Part shown: positions 7,846 to 16,988 of the stretch, piece after piece | Layout of the letters: the number at the start of each line of letters is the position of its first letter | Numbering within the stretch: position 1 is the first letter of the stretch | Notes under the pieces: generated by a model | Seen by the model: the letters and a program-made list of their open reading frames with translations, nothing else | Databases searched by the model: none | What the model was told of the DNA's origin: nothing | NCBI GenBank assembly: GCA_019747155.1 | Contig: JAIERD010000396.1 | Coordinates: 1 to 41,144 of the forward strand | DNA: 41,144 bases | Direction of reading: 5' to 3' | From: Pseudomonadaceae bacterium | GTDB lineage: Bacteria; Pseudomonadota; Gammaproteobacteria; Pseudomonadales; Pseudomonadaceae | Program-made: the position numbers and the translations under genes

Positions 7846-8642
7846 TGAAGCGCCTGCTCGGCTTGTGTGTGCTGCTGCTGGCGCTGCCAGCGGGCGCGCT
7901 GGAGCGGGTGGTGAGTTTGGCCCCAGCGCTGAATGAGCTGATGTTGGAGTTGGGCGCAGGCCCGCAACTGGTCGGTGTGCTGGGCACTCGCGAGCGGCCC
8001 GCCGCCCTGGCTGATTTGCCCTCGGTGGGTGAATACGGCCAGCTGGAAATCGAAACCCTGCTGAGCCTCAAGCCGCAACTGGTGTTGCTCTGGCCGGACA
8101 GCATCGGCGCCGCCCAGCGCCAGCAGCTGCGCCAGCTCGGCCTGCAGCTGTATGAGGTTCAGCCGCATAGCCTCGACGAGTTAGCCACCCAGGTGGCGGC
8201 GCTGGGCCAGCGGGTGGGTCGTGCCGAGCGCGGCCAGCAACTGGCCCAAGAGTTCCGCCAACAGCTGGCACTGTTGCGCCAGCGTTATCGTCGTGACAAG
8301 CCACTGCGGGTGTTTTATCAGGTCTGGGACAATCCGCTGTACAGCATCGGCGGCCAGCAAATCATCAGCGATGCCTTGCGTGTATGTGGCGCCGAAAACC
8401 TGTTTGGCGATTTGACCCTGGCCGCGCCGCAGATCAATCTCGAAACCTTGTTGGTGCGCGACCCCGATGTGATTCTGGTCAGCGAGCCGCAATTGCTAGC
8501 GGCTTGGCAGGCGTGGCCACAACTAAAGGCCGTTCAGCGCGGGCAAGTCTGGGCTGTTCCTGATCGTGGCCTGGAACGCCCCAGCCTGCAGATGCTCAAG
8601 GCCACCGAGCGGCTGTGTGAGTTGCTCAAGTCGGCCCGTTAA
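7845..8642 (+). CDS. btuF: Vitamin B12-binding periplasmic protein, BtuF-like
   Basis: A 265-residue protein with a signal peptide ([18 protein letters not shown]) and a helical-backbone metal/cobalamin-binding fold. Family segments are RVVSLAPALNELMLELGAG, VGEYGQLEIETLLSLKPQLVLLW, the FYQVWDNPLYSIGGQQIISDAL block and NLETLLVRDPDVIL-like text near residue 200. BtuF delivers cobalamin to the BtuCD importer; no btuC or btuD lies in the window. The btuB gene with its B12 riboswitch converges from the other side, which supports the B12 assignment over siderophore or haem. The ATG at 7845 overlaps the previous stop by 1 nt; a GTG codon precedes it. Confidence 0.85.
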   Translation: MKRLLGLCVLLLALPAGALERVVSLAPALNELMLELGAGPQLVGVLGTRERPAALADLPSVGEYGQLEIETLLSLKPQLVLLWPDSIGAAQRQQLRQLGLQLYEVQPHSLDELATQVAALGQRVGRAERGQQLAQEFRQQLALLRQRYRRDKPLRVFYQVWDNPLYSIGGQQIISDALRVCGAENLFGDLTLAAPQINLETLLVRDPDVILVSEPQLLAAWQAWPQLKAVQRGQVWAVPDRGLERPSLQMLKATERLCELLKSAR

Positions 8643-8678
8643 GCTCGTTCGCTACACGTTATGGGGGGCGGCGCGATG

Positions 8679-8745
8679 CGTAGGGTGGGCTTCAGCCCAC
8701 CGTATCAGACGGTAAAAGCCTTGGTGGGCTGAAGCCCACCCTACG
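8679..8745. repeat. REP pair, class GTAGGGTGGGCTTCAGCCCACC
   Basis: Two inverted copies (8679-8701 and 8722-8745) of a palindromic REP unit, separated by about 20 nt, in the gap between convergent btuF and btuB. The folded structure could act as a bidirectional terminator or stabilise both 3' ends. The same unit occurs at 16933, 23390, 28250 and 33866. Confidence 0.9.
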
Positions 8746-8780
8746 CCTCACCCTACGAAACGGGTTGATTGAGCCCTGAA

Positions 8781-10664
8781 TCAGGGCGTCCAGGTTACGG
8801 CTAGCAGGCCGGTGCGTCCGGGCTCCTGATAGCCATAAGGCGTTGTCGGGGCAGCCACGTAGTTGACGTCGTCAAAGCGCTGGTAAAGCGAGGTGTAATA
8901 GTCCTTGTCCAGGACGTTGTTCAGCTGCAGGTCAATGCGCAGGCTGGAACTTGCTTGCCAGCTACTGCGCAGGTCAACCAAGCCATAGCCAGGCACGGTC
9001 TGCCGTTCGATTTTGTAGTTAGCATTCTGAATGCTGTAGTCGTAGCTTTGGCTGACTGCACGCCAGCTGGCGCCGGCCGAGAAGGCGCCGAAAGGTCGAT
9101 CTAAGTCGATAAAAACAGTGCGCTTGGGGGTGAGTTGCAAAGTCTGGCCGTTATCGCGGTTACGCGGATCGACCAAACTAAAGCCCAAGCTACTCTGCCA
9201 GCCCAATAACTCTTGGTTGAGGCTGGTTTCGAAACCGTTGATGCGCGCCTGCCCGACGTTTTCGGTGCTGTTGCCCTTGTAGGCGATCAAGTCGGTGATG
9301 TCATTGCGGTATAGCGAGGTTTCCAGCTGGCTGGCACCGAGCTCTGCGCGCCATTGCAGCTCCCAGGTTTTACTGGTTTCCGCAGTTAAGTTCGGATTGC
9401 TGTAGCCCGGGTAGTAGAGATCGGTAAAGGTCGGCGCGCGAAAGCCTTCAGCGTAGCTGAGCAGCCACTGCTGGCCGGATTCAAGCGGCAATCCAAGCGC
9501 ACCATTCCAGCTGTTCTGGGTGCCGTAGAGTTGGTTGTCATCGCGGCGCATGCCAATTTCGCTGAACATCTGCTCGCCATTGAAACGGTACTGAAACAGA
9601 GCAGCGCTATTGCTGCGGCTGTCTTCGGCGTAGTCAGTGCTGCTGTCGAGCTGGTCCTCATACCAGTCGCCACCCAGGGTCAGTTGGTTGGCAGAATTAA
9701 GGTCGAGGCGATTAAGCCAACTGGCGGAGTGGCGGGTGGTGGCGTTGAGGCCGTTGTTCCACGGCATGGCTGCGCCAACGGCTTTGTTGCGGTCATAGCT
9801 TTGACCCAGCTCCAGGTGGCTATTCCACAGGTCATTGATCTGGCCTTGCAGAAAGCCACTGGCGCTGCTAACCCGGAACTGGTCGTTGGGCTCGGCAGGC
9901 GCTTGCTCGTACGCATCGTCGTACTCGTTTTTGCCGTGTTGCTCGTTGTAATTGAAGCCGGCCTTCCAGTCGTCATTGAACTGATGATCGAGATTGAGGT
10001 ACTGCGCCAGATTGCGTTGATTGTCGGTATCGCTGTCGGCGCCAACATTATCGCCGGTGCTGTCGTTGCCATTACTCTCGTCGAGGCTGCCGCCGAGGCT
10101 GAAGCGGGTGCGCGAATCGCCACCACTGACGCTGGCACTGCGTTGGTAGATTTGCTTACTGCCCGCAGCAAGACGGACAGAGGGATTTAGCCCGGCGTCG
10201 CCATGGCGGGTGAAAATCTGAATGACCCCGCCAATGGCGTCGGCACCATACAGCGATGAGCGCGCCCCACGGGTCACCTCCACTCGTTCAATGTTGTCGA
10301 TGCTCAGGTAGTCCAGGCGTGCAATGCCGCTGGCTGCTGAAGCAATACGCTGACCGTCGACGAGCACCAGTGTCTGGGCTGACTTGGTGCCGCGCACTGA
10401 ATAAGAGACCAAGCCACCACTGCTGCGGGTGACGACACCGGGCACACGGTCTAGCAGGTCGGGCACATTGCGGGCTTGCAGTCGCTCGATGTCCTTGCGG
10501 GTGAACACGGTGGAGGCGGCAATGGCGGTTTTCTTCGGCTCGGCGACGCGGCCGGAGGTAATCACCAGTGCTCGCACCTGCAGGGCTTCGTCAGTGTCGA
10601 TCGACTCGGCGTGAGTCGTCAGCGGCAGCAAGGCCAGCGCCAGGGCTAGGTGTGAGCGTTTCAT
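8781..10664 (-). CDS. btuB: TonB-dependent vitamin B12 receptor BtuB
   Basis: Outer-membrane receptor that imports cobalamin using TonB energy. The product is 627 residues with a signal peptide (MKRSHLALALALLPLTTHA), a TonB-box-like ALVITSGR near residue 30, and a plug domain (about 45-150) with RNVPDLLDRVPGVV, VLVDGQRI, IERVEVTRGARSSLYGADAIGG. A 22-strand barrel follows, ending in an aromatic/hydrophobic tail (LLAVTWTP). The ATG at 10664 follows TGAGGAT; a TTG two codons upstream is not needed. The cobalamin riboswitch in its leader makes B12 the near-certain substrate. Confidence 0.95.
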   Translation of the reverse strand: MKRSHLALALALLPLTTHAESIDTDEALQVRALVITSGRVAEPKKTAIAASTVFTRKDIERLQARNVPDLLDRVPGVVTRSSGGLVSYSVRGTKSAQTLVLVDGQRIASAASGIARLDYLSIDNIERVEVTRGARSSLYGADAIGGVIQIFTRHGDAGLNPSVRLAAGSKQIYQRSASVSGGDSRTRFSLGGSLDESNGNDSTGDNVGADSDTDNQRNLAQYLNLDHQFNDDWKAGFNYNEQHGKNEYDDAYEQAPAEPNDQFRVSSASGFLQGQINDLWNSHLELGQSYDRNKAVGAAMPWNNGLNATTRHSASWLNRLDLNSANQLTLGGDWYEDQLDSSTDYAEDSRSNSAALFQYRFNGEQMFSEIGMRRDDNQLYGTQNSWNGALGLPLESGQQWLLSYAEGFRAPTFTDLYYPGYSNPNLTAETSKTWELQWRAELGASQLETSLYRNDITDLIAYKGNSTENVGQARINGFETSLNQELLGWQSSLGFSLVDPRNRDNGQTLQLTPKRTVFIDLDRPFGAFSAGASWRAVSQSYDYSIQNANYKIERQTVPGYGLVDLRSSWQASSSLRIDLQLNNVLDKDYYTSLYQRFDDVNYVAAPTTPYGYQEPGRTGLLAVTWTP

Positions 10665-10774
10665 CAACAATCCTCAAATGGGCAAAGCCTTGTGAGGAGA
10701 ACAGAGGCAAGCGCTGTCAGCCGGGCTCGGGTAAACCGGGCAGCCGTCTGCGCTTGCCGGTGATTGCCCTCCGC

Positions 10775-10990
10775 AATACCAGTGGCATCCCCAAGGCCGG
10801 TCTCCGGACTGCCGAGTCAAACCTGCTTACCTTCCCAGGCGAACCCAGTGGTGTTTTAAGCAGGCGTTGCAGTTCAATCCAATGGCCGCTGGGCCGCTGT
10901 TTAAACTGCGCTCGGTTACCGTTGCGGGGGCAGTGCAGGCTTGGCCAGATGGCGCACCTGCTTCCCGTTTCAGGCTGCAGCGACAACGCT
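10775..10990 (-). promoter_or_regulatory. Cobalamin (AdoCbl) riboswitch in the btuB leader
   Basis: Read on the minus strand, the leader contains the conserved cobalamin-aptamer blocks in the right order. These are GGGAAGCAGGTGCGCC (10966-10951), GCACTGCCCCCGCAACGGTA (10936-10917), the B12 box AGTCCGGAGACCGGCC (10810-10795) and GCCACTGG (10786-10779). About 110 nt of GC-rich sequence between the aptamer and the ATG at 10664 would be the expression platform. Binding of cobalamin is expected to reduce btuB expression. The boundaries are approximate; the assignment is strong because four separated conserved blocks agree. Confidence 0.93.
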
Positions 10991-11010
10991 GACAGCACAC
11001 CTTGGTGGAT

Positions 11011-11038
11011 AAAAAAACGTCGCGCACCTTAAAGGCGC
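11011..11038 (-). terminator. Possible dxs terminator upstream of the btuB leader
   Basis: On the minus strand, GCGCCTTTAAGGTGCGC (11038-11022) can form a small imperfect stem and is followed after GACG by seven T. It lies about 135 nt past the dxs stop and just before the btuB riboswitch. The loop is tight and one base is bulged, so support is modest. The rest of 11041-11172 is GC-rich and shows no gene. Confidence 0.4.
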
Positions 11039-11172
11039 GGGGGGAGCCAAGGCAAGTGAAAAGCGCGCAGGCCGACGTGCGCCGCGCTCACCTTGGGCGG
11101 GGTTTGGGATTGTGCATGCGATTGTCGCGGTCTTGACGGGCTACGGGCGGGCGCAAACCCGGCCGCAGCGCT

Positions 11173-13074
11173 TTAGAGCTGGATCAGACGTGCCCGTACG
11201 GCGGCTTCGATACCGGCGGCATCCAGCCCGCACTCGGCGAGCATTTGCGCAGGCTTTGCGTGTTCGACATAGGCGTCGGGCAGGCCGAGATGCAGCACGG
11301 CTTTGAGCAGGTTGTCGGCGGCCAGAAACTCGCTGACCGCCGAACCTGCGCCGCCCATGATGCTGTTCTCTTCGATGGTTACCAGCAACTCATGTTCGGC
11401 GGCCAACTGGCGCAGCAGGGCGTGATCCAGGGGTTTGACGAAGCGCATGTCGACCACTGTGGCGTTCAGGATTTCGCCAACCTTCAAGGCCTCGGCCAGT
11501 TGTACGCCAAATACCAGCAGGGCGACATTCTGACCCTGGCGGCGAATCACGCCCTTGCCGATTTCCAGCGCTGTTAATGCCGGTTCGATGGTTGCGTTGG
11601 GGCCGCTGCCGCGCGGGTAACGCACCGCCGCCGGGCCTGGGAACAGGTAGCCGGTGGTGAGCATCTGGCGCAGTTCGTTTTCATCACTCGGCGTCATGAT
11701 CAGCATGCCGGGGATGCAGCGCAGGTAGGACAAATCGAAGCTGCCGGCGTGGGTCGGGCCGTCTTCGCCGACTAAACCAGCACGGTCGATGGCGAACAAT
11801 ACATCGAGGTTTTGCACCGCCACATCGTGAATCAGCTGATCGTAAGCGCGCTGCAGGAAGGTTGAATAAATCGCCACCACCGGTTTGACGCCGTCGCAGG
11901 CCATGCCCGCCGCCAGCGTTACCGCATGCTGCTCGGCAATCGCCACGTCAAAGTAGCGCTCGGGGAAACGCTGGCTGAAGGCAACCAGGTCCGAGCCTTC
12001 TTTCATCGCCGGGGTTATGCCGACCAGGCGTGGGTCTTGCTCGGCCATGTCGCACAGCCATTGGCCAAACACGCTGCAATACTTCGGTCCGCTCACCGGC
12101 TTTGGTGTGGCTGGCGCGGCGGCTGGGGCGTTGATCGGCTCCAGCTTGGTGATGGCGTGGTAGCCAATTGGGTCCAGCTCGGCGGGGCCGAAGCCTTTGC
12201 CTTTTTTGGTGCTGATGTGCAGAAACTGCGGGCCGTCCAAGTCGCGCATATTGCGCAGGGTGGCCAGCAGGGTCGGCAGGTCATGGCCGTCGATCGGGCC
12301 TATGTAGTTCCAGCCGAGTTCTTCAAACAGAGTGCCGGGGACCAGCATGCCTTTGGCGTGCTCTTCGGTCTTGCGGGCGATTTCCCAGGCGCCGGGCAGG
12401 CGCGAGAGAATCTTCTTGCTGCCCTCGCGCATGCTCGCGTAGGTGCGGCTGGAGAGAATCTTGGCCAGATAATTAGACAGCCCACCGACATTGTTGGAGA
12501 TCGACATGTCGTTGTCGTTGAGCACCACCAGCATATTGGCGCCCACATCCGAGGCGTGGTTAAGCGCCTCGAAGGCCATGCCGGCGGTCATGGCGCCGTC
12601 ACCGATCACCGCCACGGCTTTGCGTTTGCTGCCCTGGATGCGCGCGGCAATCGCCATGCCCAAGGCGGCGCTGATGCTGGTGCTGGAGTGGCCGACGCCA
12701 AAGGTGTCGTACTCGCTCTCGCTGCGCCGTGGGAAGGCGGCGATGCCGTCCTTCTGGCGCAAGCTGCCCATCTGCTCGCGGCGGCCGGTGAGAATCTTGT
12801 GCGGATAGGCCTGATGGCCCACGTCCCAGACCAGGCGATCATCGGGGGTGTCGAACACATAGTGCAGGGCGATAGTCAGCTCGATAACGCCCAGGCCCGC
12901 ACCAAAGTGCCCGCCAGTCTGGCCGACCGTGTACAGCAGGTACTGGCGCAGCTCATCCGCCAGACCCTCCAGCTCCGCCTCGGCCAGGCGGCGCAGGCCG
13001 TCCGGCGTGCTCGCGCGGTCAAGCAGCGGCGTTACGGGGCGCTCACGGGGGATCTGGTGAAAAGTCGTCGGCAT
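11173..13074 (-). CDS. dxs: 1-deoxy-D-xylulose-5-phosphate synthase
   Basis: Thiamine-diphosphate enzyme that condenses pyruvate and glyceraldehyde 3-phosphate, the entry step of the MEP isoprenoid pathway. The product is 633 residues. Motifs are [18 protein letters not shown] (catalytic His region), the ThDP-binding [17 protein letters not shown] followed by [14 protein letters not shown], and the transketolase C-terminal region with [13 protein letters not shown] and [16 protein letters not shown] chose the ATG at 13074 ([13 protein letters not shown]), matching Pseudomonas orthologues, over the upstream 13107. No strong Shine-Dalgarno is seen. In P. aeruginosa dxs directly follows ispA; here a PAP2 gene on the other strand lies between them. 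Confidence 0.96.
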   Translation of the reverse strand: MPTTFHQIPRERPVTPLLDRASTPDGLRRLAEAELEGLADELRQYLLYTVGQTGGHFGAGLGVIELTIALHYVFDTPDDRLVWDVGHQAYPHKILTGRREQMGSLRQKDGIAAFPRRSESEYDTFGVGHSSTSISAALGMAIAARIQGSKRKAVAVIGDGAMTAGMAFEALNHASDVGANMLVVLNDNDMSISNNVGGLSNYLAKILSSRTYASMREGSKKILSRLPGAWEIARKTEEHAKGMLVPGTLFEELGWNYIGPIDGHDLPTLLATLRNMRDLDGPQFLHISTKKGKGFGPAELDPIGYHAITKLEPINAPAAAPATPKPVSGPKYCSVFGQWLCDMAEQDPRLVGITPAMKEGSDLVAFSQRFPERYFDVAIAEQHAVTLAAGMACDGVKPVVAIYSTFLQRAYDQLIHDVAVQNLDVLFAIDRAGLVGEDGPTHAGSFDLSYLRCIPGMLIMTPSDENELRQMLTTGYLFPGPAAVRYPRGSGPNATIEPALTALEIGKGVIRRQGQNVALLVFGVQLAEALKVGEILNATVVDMRFVKPLDHALLRQLAAEHELLVTIEENSIMGGAGSAVSEFLAADNLLKAVLHLGLPDAYVEHAKPAQMLAECGLDAAGIEAAVRARLIQL

Positions 13075-13289
13075 CTGGAGTATCGCGTTCGTGGGGTAGC
13101 GGGGCAAAAGATCCGGCAGTTTACCCGAAGCATGCCAGCCAGCCCAAACAATGGATTGGCGCTAGGTGTCAGGGGCGGAGTTTTATTCGCCGCAGTGATT
13201 GAACCCACAGGCTTGCAACTCTCGGCTGGAATGCATTAAGAAGGCTGCTGATTTTTCAACAAGAGCGGTTTGCCCGCCTAAGGCTTTGC

Positions 13290-14186
13290 ATGCACGACTA
13301 TTTACAGCACCTGTTGCACAACCTCGACTGGGTGCTGCCGCTGCGCAGTGATTGGCTGACCCTGTTGATGCACGGCTTTAGCCTGCTCGGTTACGAGAAG
13401 TTCATTTTGTTCTTTCTGCCGCTGGGTTACTGGGCCTGGAATCGGCCGTTGTTCCTGCGCCTGTTTGTGCTGGTGACGGTTAGCGCCTTGCTGAATGCCT
13501 ATCTAAAAGACCTCTGGCAAGATCCGCGCCCGCCGCTGGAGATGCGCCTGGATGATTTGGTCGGCGCCAGTTACGGCTTGCCGTCGGGTCATGCGCAGGT
13601 GGCGGTGGTGCTGTGGCTGTGGCTGGCCTATGAGTTGCGGCGCACCTGGGCCTGGCTGCTGTGTGGTTTTATCGTGCTGGCGATTATGTTCAGTCGCCTG
13701 TACCTGGCCGCCCATGATCTAGAAGATGTGCTGGGCGGCGGCCTGATCGGCGGCGCAACACTGATTCTGTTTGCTCAGGTGAAGGATTGGCGCTGCTGGT
13801 CGGCGGCAAATCTGCCCGGGCATTTGGTCTTGATCGTGGCCGTTGCGCTGCTGAGTTTCTTCACCTGGCCCGGCACACCGCCCAACTACATCCCCTTGCT
13901 TGGCGGCATGCTGATCGGCGTGTTGCTGGGCAATGCCCGGTTGCCCTTTACCCCGCCGGTATTGCTATGGCAGCGGGCCGTGGTGGCGCTGATCGGCTCG
14001 CTGGCTTTTATCGCCGTGCAGATCAGCTTGAAAAAGCTCGAGCCGTTGCTGGGCCTGGAGCCGTTGCTCTGGCAAGGCTTGCGAGGGCTGGTGATGGGCT
14101 TGTTTGTTGGCTTGCTGATGCCTTGGCTGTTTATTCGCGCGCACATGCTAACGGCGCGGCGTGCCGGGAGTTTGCTGCGCGGCTAG
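13290..14186 (+). CDS. PAP2-family membrane phosphatase
   Basis: A 298-residue polytopic membrane protein of the phosphatidic acid phosphatase type 2 superfamily. The three catalytic motifs are visible: KDLWQDPRP near residue 74 (KxxxxxxRP), YGLPSGH near residue 97 (PSGH) and SRLYLAAHDLEDVLGG near residue 138 (SRxxxxxHxxxD). Likely substrates are lipid phosphates such as phosphatidate, phosphatidylglycerophosphate or undecaprenyl diphosphate; the sequence does not decide. Around seven or eight hydrophobic helices are predicted. It lies on the plus strand between dxs and ispA, both on the minus strand, and its TAG stop shares a CTAG with the ispA stop. No Shine-Dalgarno is obvious before ATG 13290. 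Confidence 0.88.
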   Translation: MHDYLQHLLHNLDWVLPLRSDWLTLLMHGFSLLGYEKFILFFLPLGYWAWNRPLFLRLFVLVTVSALLNAYLKDLWQDPRPPLEMRLDDLVGASYGLPSGHAQVAVVLWLWLAYELRRTWAWLLCGFIVLAIMFSRLYLAAHDLEDVLGGGLIGGATLILFAQVKDWRCWSAANLPGHLVLIVAVALLSFFTWPGTPPNYIPLLGGMLIGVLLGNARLPFTPPVLLWQRAVVALIGSLAFIAVQISLKKLEPLLGLEPLLWQGLRGLVMGLFVGLLMPWLFIRAHMLTARRAGSLLRG

Positions 14187-15070
14187 TTACGGCGTTCGAC
14201 AATAAAGCGCGCCAAGGCGCGCAGCGCTTCGGCACTGGCGTCGAAGCATTGCAGGGCCGCCAACGCTTGGTCGCGCAGCTCAAGCGCGTAGGCCTTGGCG
14301 GCGTCCAGGCCGAGTAGGGCCGGATAAGTGGGTTTGTCGCGGGCGATGTCGGCACCCTGGCGTTTGCCCAGGGTGGCGGTGTCGCTCTCCACATCGAGAA
14401 TGTCGTCCTGCACCTGAAAGGCCAAGCCAATCGCCTGGGCATAGCTTGCCAAAGCCGCCAGCGTTGCGGCATCTGCTTTGCCGCTGGCCAGTGCGCCGAG
14501 GCTGACGCTGGCTTCGATCAGCGCGCCAGTTTTGTGCCTGTGCATCAATTCCAGTGCGGTTTGATCGAGCTTGTGGCCGACCGAACCCAGATCAATCGCC
14601 TGTCCGCCGACCATGCCGGCCGGCCCGGCCGCGCGGCTCAAGCAACTCAGCATGCGCAAGCGGGTGTCGGCATCCTGGGGGTTGCGCTGCGCGTCGGCGA
14701 GCACTTCGAAGGCCAGGCTTTGCAGGCCATCGCCGGCCAGAATCGCGCAGGCTTCATCAAAGGCTTTGTGGGTGGTGGGTTGGCCACGGCGCAAATCGTC
14801 GTCGTCCATGGCCGGCAAATCGTCATGCACCAGCGAGTAGGCGTGGATCAACTCCACCGCGCAGGCGGCGCCATCGGCTTGCGCGGCGCGGCCACCCAGG
14901 GCTTCGCAGGCGGCATACACCAGCAGCGGGCGAATGCGCTTGCCGCCGTTGACCACGCTATAACGCATGGCTTGATAGAGCCGCTCAAGCTCGGCGTGCG
15001 GCGCCACCAGCAGCGCTGTCAGCGCAGCATCGGCGCGGGCTTGGCACTGCGCCTGATAGGCGGCGATCAT
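14183..15070 (-). CDS. ispA: Polyprenyl (farnesyl/geranyl) diphosphate synthase
   Basis: Makes farnesyl diphosphate from dimethylallyl and isopentenyl diphosphate, feeding quinone and undecaprenyl synthesis. The product is 295 residues. The first Asp-rich motif is [14 protein letters not shown] near residue 85 and the second is QVDD-type [12 protein letters not shown] near residue 225. GGKRIRPLL lies near residue 42. The ATG at 15070 ([14 protein letters not shown]) overlaps the xseB stop by 4 nt (ATGA), the normal coupling in this operon; a longer upstream ORF would lie inside xseB. The 3' end meets the PAP2 stop. Confidence 0.96.
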   Translation of the reverse strand: MIAAYQAQCQARADAALTALLVAPHAELERLYQAMRYSVVNGGKRIRPLLVYAACEALGGRAAQADGAACAVELIHAYSLVHDDLPAMDDDDLRRGQPTTHKAFDEACAILAGDGLQSLAFEVLADAQRNPQDADTRLRMLSCLSRAAGPAGMVGGQAIDLGSVGHKLDQTALELMHRHKTGALIEASVSLGALASGKADAATLAALASYAQAIGLAFQVQDDILDVESDTATLGKRQGADIARDKPTYPALLGLDAAKAYALELRDQALAALQCFDASAEALRALARFIVERRN

Positions 15071-15309
15071 ACTGATGGCTCTGGGTCGAAAGGGACTTGC
15101 TCCAGTTCGCCGTCGCGCTCCAGCAGCAGTTGCACCTTCTGCTCGGCCTGGGCCAGAGCGGCTTGGCACTCGCGGGTCAGGCGAATGCCCTGCTCGAAGG
15201 AGCTTAGGGAGTCTTCCAGCGATAACTCGCCGTTCTCCAAGCGCTCAACCAGCACTTGCAGGTCGGCTAAGGAATGTTCGAAATCGGCAGTGGCTTTTTT
15301 GCGGGCCAT
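15067..15309 (-). CDS. xseB: Exodeoxyribonuclease VII small subunit
   Basis: XseB joins XseA to form exonuclease VII, which degrades single-stranded DNA. The 80-residue helical protein has the family segment [20 protein letters not shown] followed by [20 protein letters not shown]. The ATG at 15309 ([11 protein letters not shown]) matches Pseudomonas orthologues; 12 further codons upstream lack support. It is first in the xseB-ispA unit. The xseB-ispA-dxs order is usual in Gammaproteobacteria; here only xseB-ispA remain together. Confidence 0.95.
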   Translation of the reverse strand: MARKKATADFEHSLADLQVLVERLENGELSLEDSLSSFEQGIRLTRECQAALAQAEQKVQLLLERDGELEQVPFDPEPSV

Positions 15310-15448
15310 GGTGGCTCTCTCGGCTGGCTGGAACGGTCGCGACACTAGCAGAGCGGCGCTGTGCGGGCAAATCGGCGGACAGCTAACAGGCTGTTTGGAG
15401 TCACTGTTAAGCGCCGGATTGCACTGCGGCGAGTGTTTTCGCGGGCAT

Positions 15449-15475
15449 AAAAAAACCGGCTTGTGGCCGGTTTTT
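15449..15475. terminator. Bidirectional intrinsic terminator downstream of ppa
   Basis: A perfect 10-bp stem AAAAACCGGC (15451-15460) with GCCGGTTTTT (15466-15475) and a 5-nt TTGTG loop. The A-tract and T-tract make it functional in either direction. It lies 17 nt after the ppa stop on the minus strand and upstream of xseB, so it ends the ppa transcript. Confidence 0.88.
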
Positions 15476-15491
15476 AGGGGGTGGGTTTGGC

Positions 15492-16019
15492 TTATTTTTG
15501 GTAAGCCGCAACCGCCTTTAAAATCTCGCTGCGGGCTGCATCGGCATTGCCCCAGCCTTCAACTTTGACCCATTTGCCTTTCTCGAGATCTTTGTAGTTC
15601 TCGAAGAAGTGCTTGATTTGCTCCAGCAGCAGGGCTGGCAGGTCGGTGTATTCCTTGATGTCCACATACAGCTGGCTCAGCTTGTCGTGCGGTACGGCGA
15701 TCAGCTTGGCGTCGCCACCGGCTTCGTCGGTCATGTGCAGCACGCCGATTGGACGGGCGCGTACTACCGAGCCTGGGGCTACTGGGTACGGAGTCACTAC
15801 CAATACGTCGAGGGCGTCGCCGTCGTCGGCCAGGGTGTTGGGGATGTAGCCGTAGTTAGCCGGGTAGAACATCGGCGTGGCCATGAAGCGGTCGACGAAC
15901 AGGCAGTCGGTGTCTTTGTCGATTTCATACTTGATCGGCGCGTGGTTGGCCGGGATTTCGACAACTACGTAAATGTCGTTTGGCAGGTCTTTACCTGCTG
16001 GAACCTTGCTGTAGCTCAT
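15492..16019 (-). CDS. ppa: Inorganic pyrophosphatase (soluble, family I)
   Basis: Hydrolyses pyrophosphate to phosphate in the cytoplasm, pulling biosynthetic reactions forward. The product is 175 residues, the usual bacterial hexameric type. The metal-binding signature [10 protein letters not shown] is near residue 68, with [15 protein letters not shown] and [12 protein letters not shown] before it. The ATG at 16019 ([11 protein letters not shown]) follows GGGAGTCACCT; eight upstream in-frame codons are not needed. A strong terminator follows the gene. Confidence 0.96.
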   Translation of the reverse strand: MSYSKVPAGKDLPNDIYVVVEIPANHAPIKYEIDKDTDCLFVDRFMATPMFYPANYGYIPNTLADDGDALDVLVVTPYPVAPGSVVRARPIGVLHMTDEAGGDAKLIAVPHDKLSQLYVDIKEYTDLPALLLEQIKHFFENYKDLEKGKWVKVEGWGNADAARSEILKAVAAYQK

Positions 16020-16094
16020 AGGTGACTCCCAGGGATGGGCCAAAAAAGTGGCCGGATTATAGGCATATTCCTGCGCCGTTGCTACGCCGGCGGC

Positions 16095-16913
16095 CTACGC
16101 CTTTGGTCTTGTGTGGCGTAAATGCTGCTCTGTCACGAGTTGTTGATGGCGCGTCAGTGGGTCTTGGCGGTAAAACAGCCGCAGTTGCGCATACACCTTG
16201 GGGTAGGCGGCGCTGAGCAAATCGGGGGCGCTGAAGAAATACTCGCTGCACACGGCAAAGAACTCGGCGGGGTTTTCGCCTGCGTAGGCATCGATCGGCG
16301 GTTCGCCGTGGGGATGGTGATCGAGCTGGGTATTCAGGTGCTCGTAGGCCGTTTGCATCACCTGCGCCCAGTCGCTCTGGCGCATGTCGGCGTGCAGCGG
16401 CGGCAAACCATTGGCCGAGCCGTTGAGCATGTCGAGCTTGTGCGCCAATTCATGGATCACCAAGTTGTAGCCGTCCCACTGGCCGCTCTGCAGTACGCCG
16501 GGCCACGCCAGAATCACCGGGCCTTGCAACCAGGCCTCGCCGCTGTGTTCACCGGCCCATTCATGCACCACGCCACTGGCATCGCGATGCTGCTGGGGGC
16601 TGCGAAAGTCGTCCGGATACAGAACTATCTCGTGAAAGCCCTGGTACCAGTCCAGATCGCTCAGCTGCAGCAACGGCAGTTCGGCCAGCGCCGCCAGATG
16701 CAGACGAGCCTCATCGTTCAAGCTGACGCCGGGCAGGGCGGTGAGGTGCTTGGCGTGCAGAAACAGTACGGCGCGGTCACGCAGGAGTTGCTCATCGCTG
16801 GCGCTGAGGCCGTCAAGAATCGGTAATTGTTGGCGGACCTTGGCCCAGGTGGCAGGGCTGAGTGGGTTATTGCGCAAAATGCGACGCTGGCGCCAGGCTT
16901 TGAATGACCACAT
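16095..16913 (-). CDS. mtfA: MtfA-like zinc-dependent peptidase
   Basis: A 272-residue protein of the MtfA (DgsA anti-repressor/aminopeptidase) family. The zinc-binding HELAHKLDMLNG motif (HExxH) is near residue 153, and ENPAEFFAVCSEYFF near residue 215 supplies the expected third ligand Glu. The N-terminal part contains WYQGFHEIVLYPDDF and WAGEHSGEAWLQGPVILAW, both typical. In E. coli MtfA binds the repressor Mlc; Pseudomonas lacks the same sugar circuit, so its role here is not clear. It starts at ATG 16913 and is separated from the GNAT gene by a REP unit. Confidence 0.9.
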   Translation of the reverse strand: MWSFKAWRQRRILRNNPLSPATWAKVRQQLPILDGLSASDEQLLRDRAVLFLHAKHLTALPGVSLNDEARLHLAALAELPLLQLSDLDWYQGFHEIVLYPDDFRSPQQHRDASGVVHEWAGEHSGEAWLQGPVILAWPGVLQSGQWDGYNLVIHELAHKLDMLNGSANGLPPLHADMRQSDWAQVMQTAYEHLNTQLDHHPHGEPPIDAYAGENPAEFFAVCSEYFFSAPDLLSAAYPKVYAQLRLFYRQDPLTRHQQLVTEQHLRHTRPKA

Positions 16914-16932
16914 CAGAGTTGTATTCGGGCCT

Positions 16933-16956
16933 TGGTGGGCTAAGGCCCACCCTACG
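16933..16956. repeat. Single REP unit, class GTAGGGTGGGC
   Basis: One palindromic unit (GGTGGGCTAAGGCCCACC followed by CTACG) between the 3' end of the GNAT gene and the 5' end of mtfA. The loop differs (TAAG instead of TTCA/TGAA) from the other copies, a compensated change that keeps the stem. Confidence 0.8.
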
Positions 16957-16988
16957 TTTTACATCCAGTAAGTAACGGGTAAAGAGGC

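Noticed and set aside
11926-13239. 437-codon plus-strand ORF opposite dxs
   Set aside because: Antisense to dxs and composed of low-complexity Ala/Gly/Gln/His text; no ribosome binding site or domain.
15071-15169. In-frame N-terminal extension of ispA
   Set aside because: It lies inside xseB, and the ATG at 15070 matches the conserved IspA start and the ATGA overlap.
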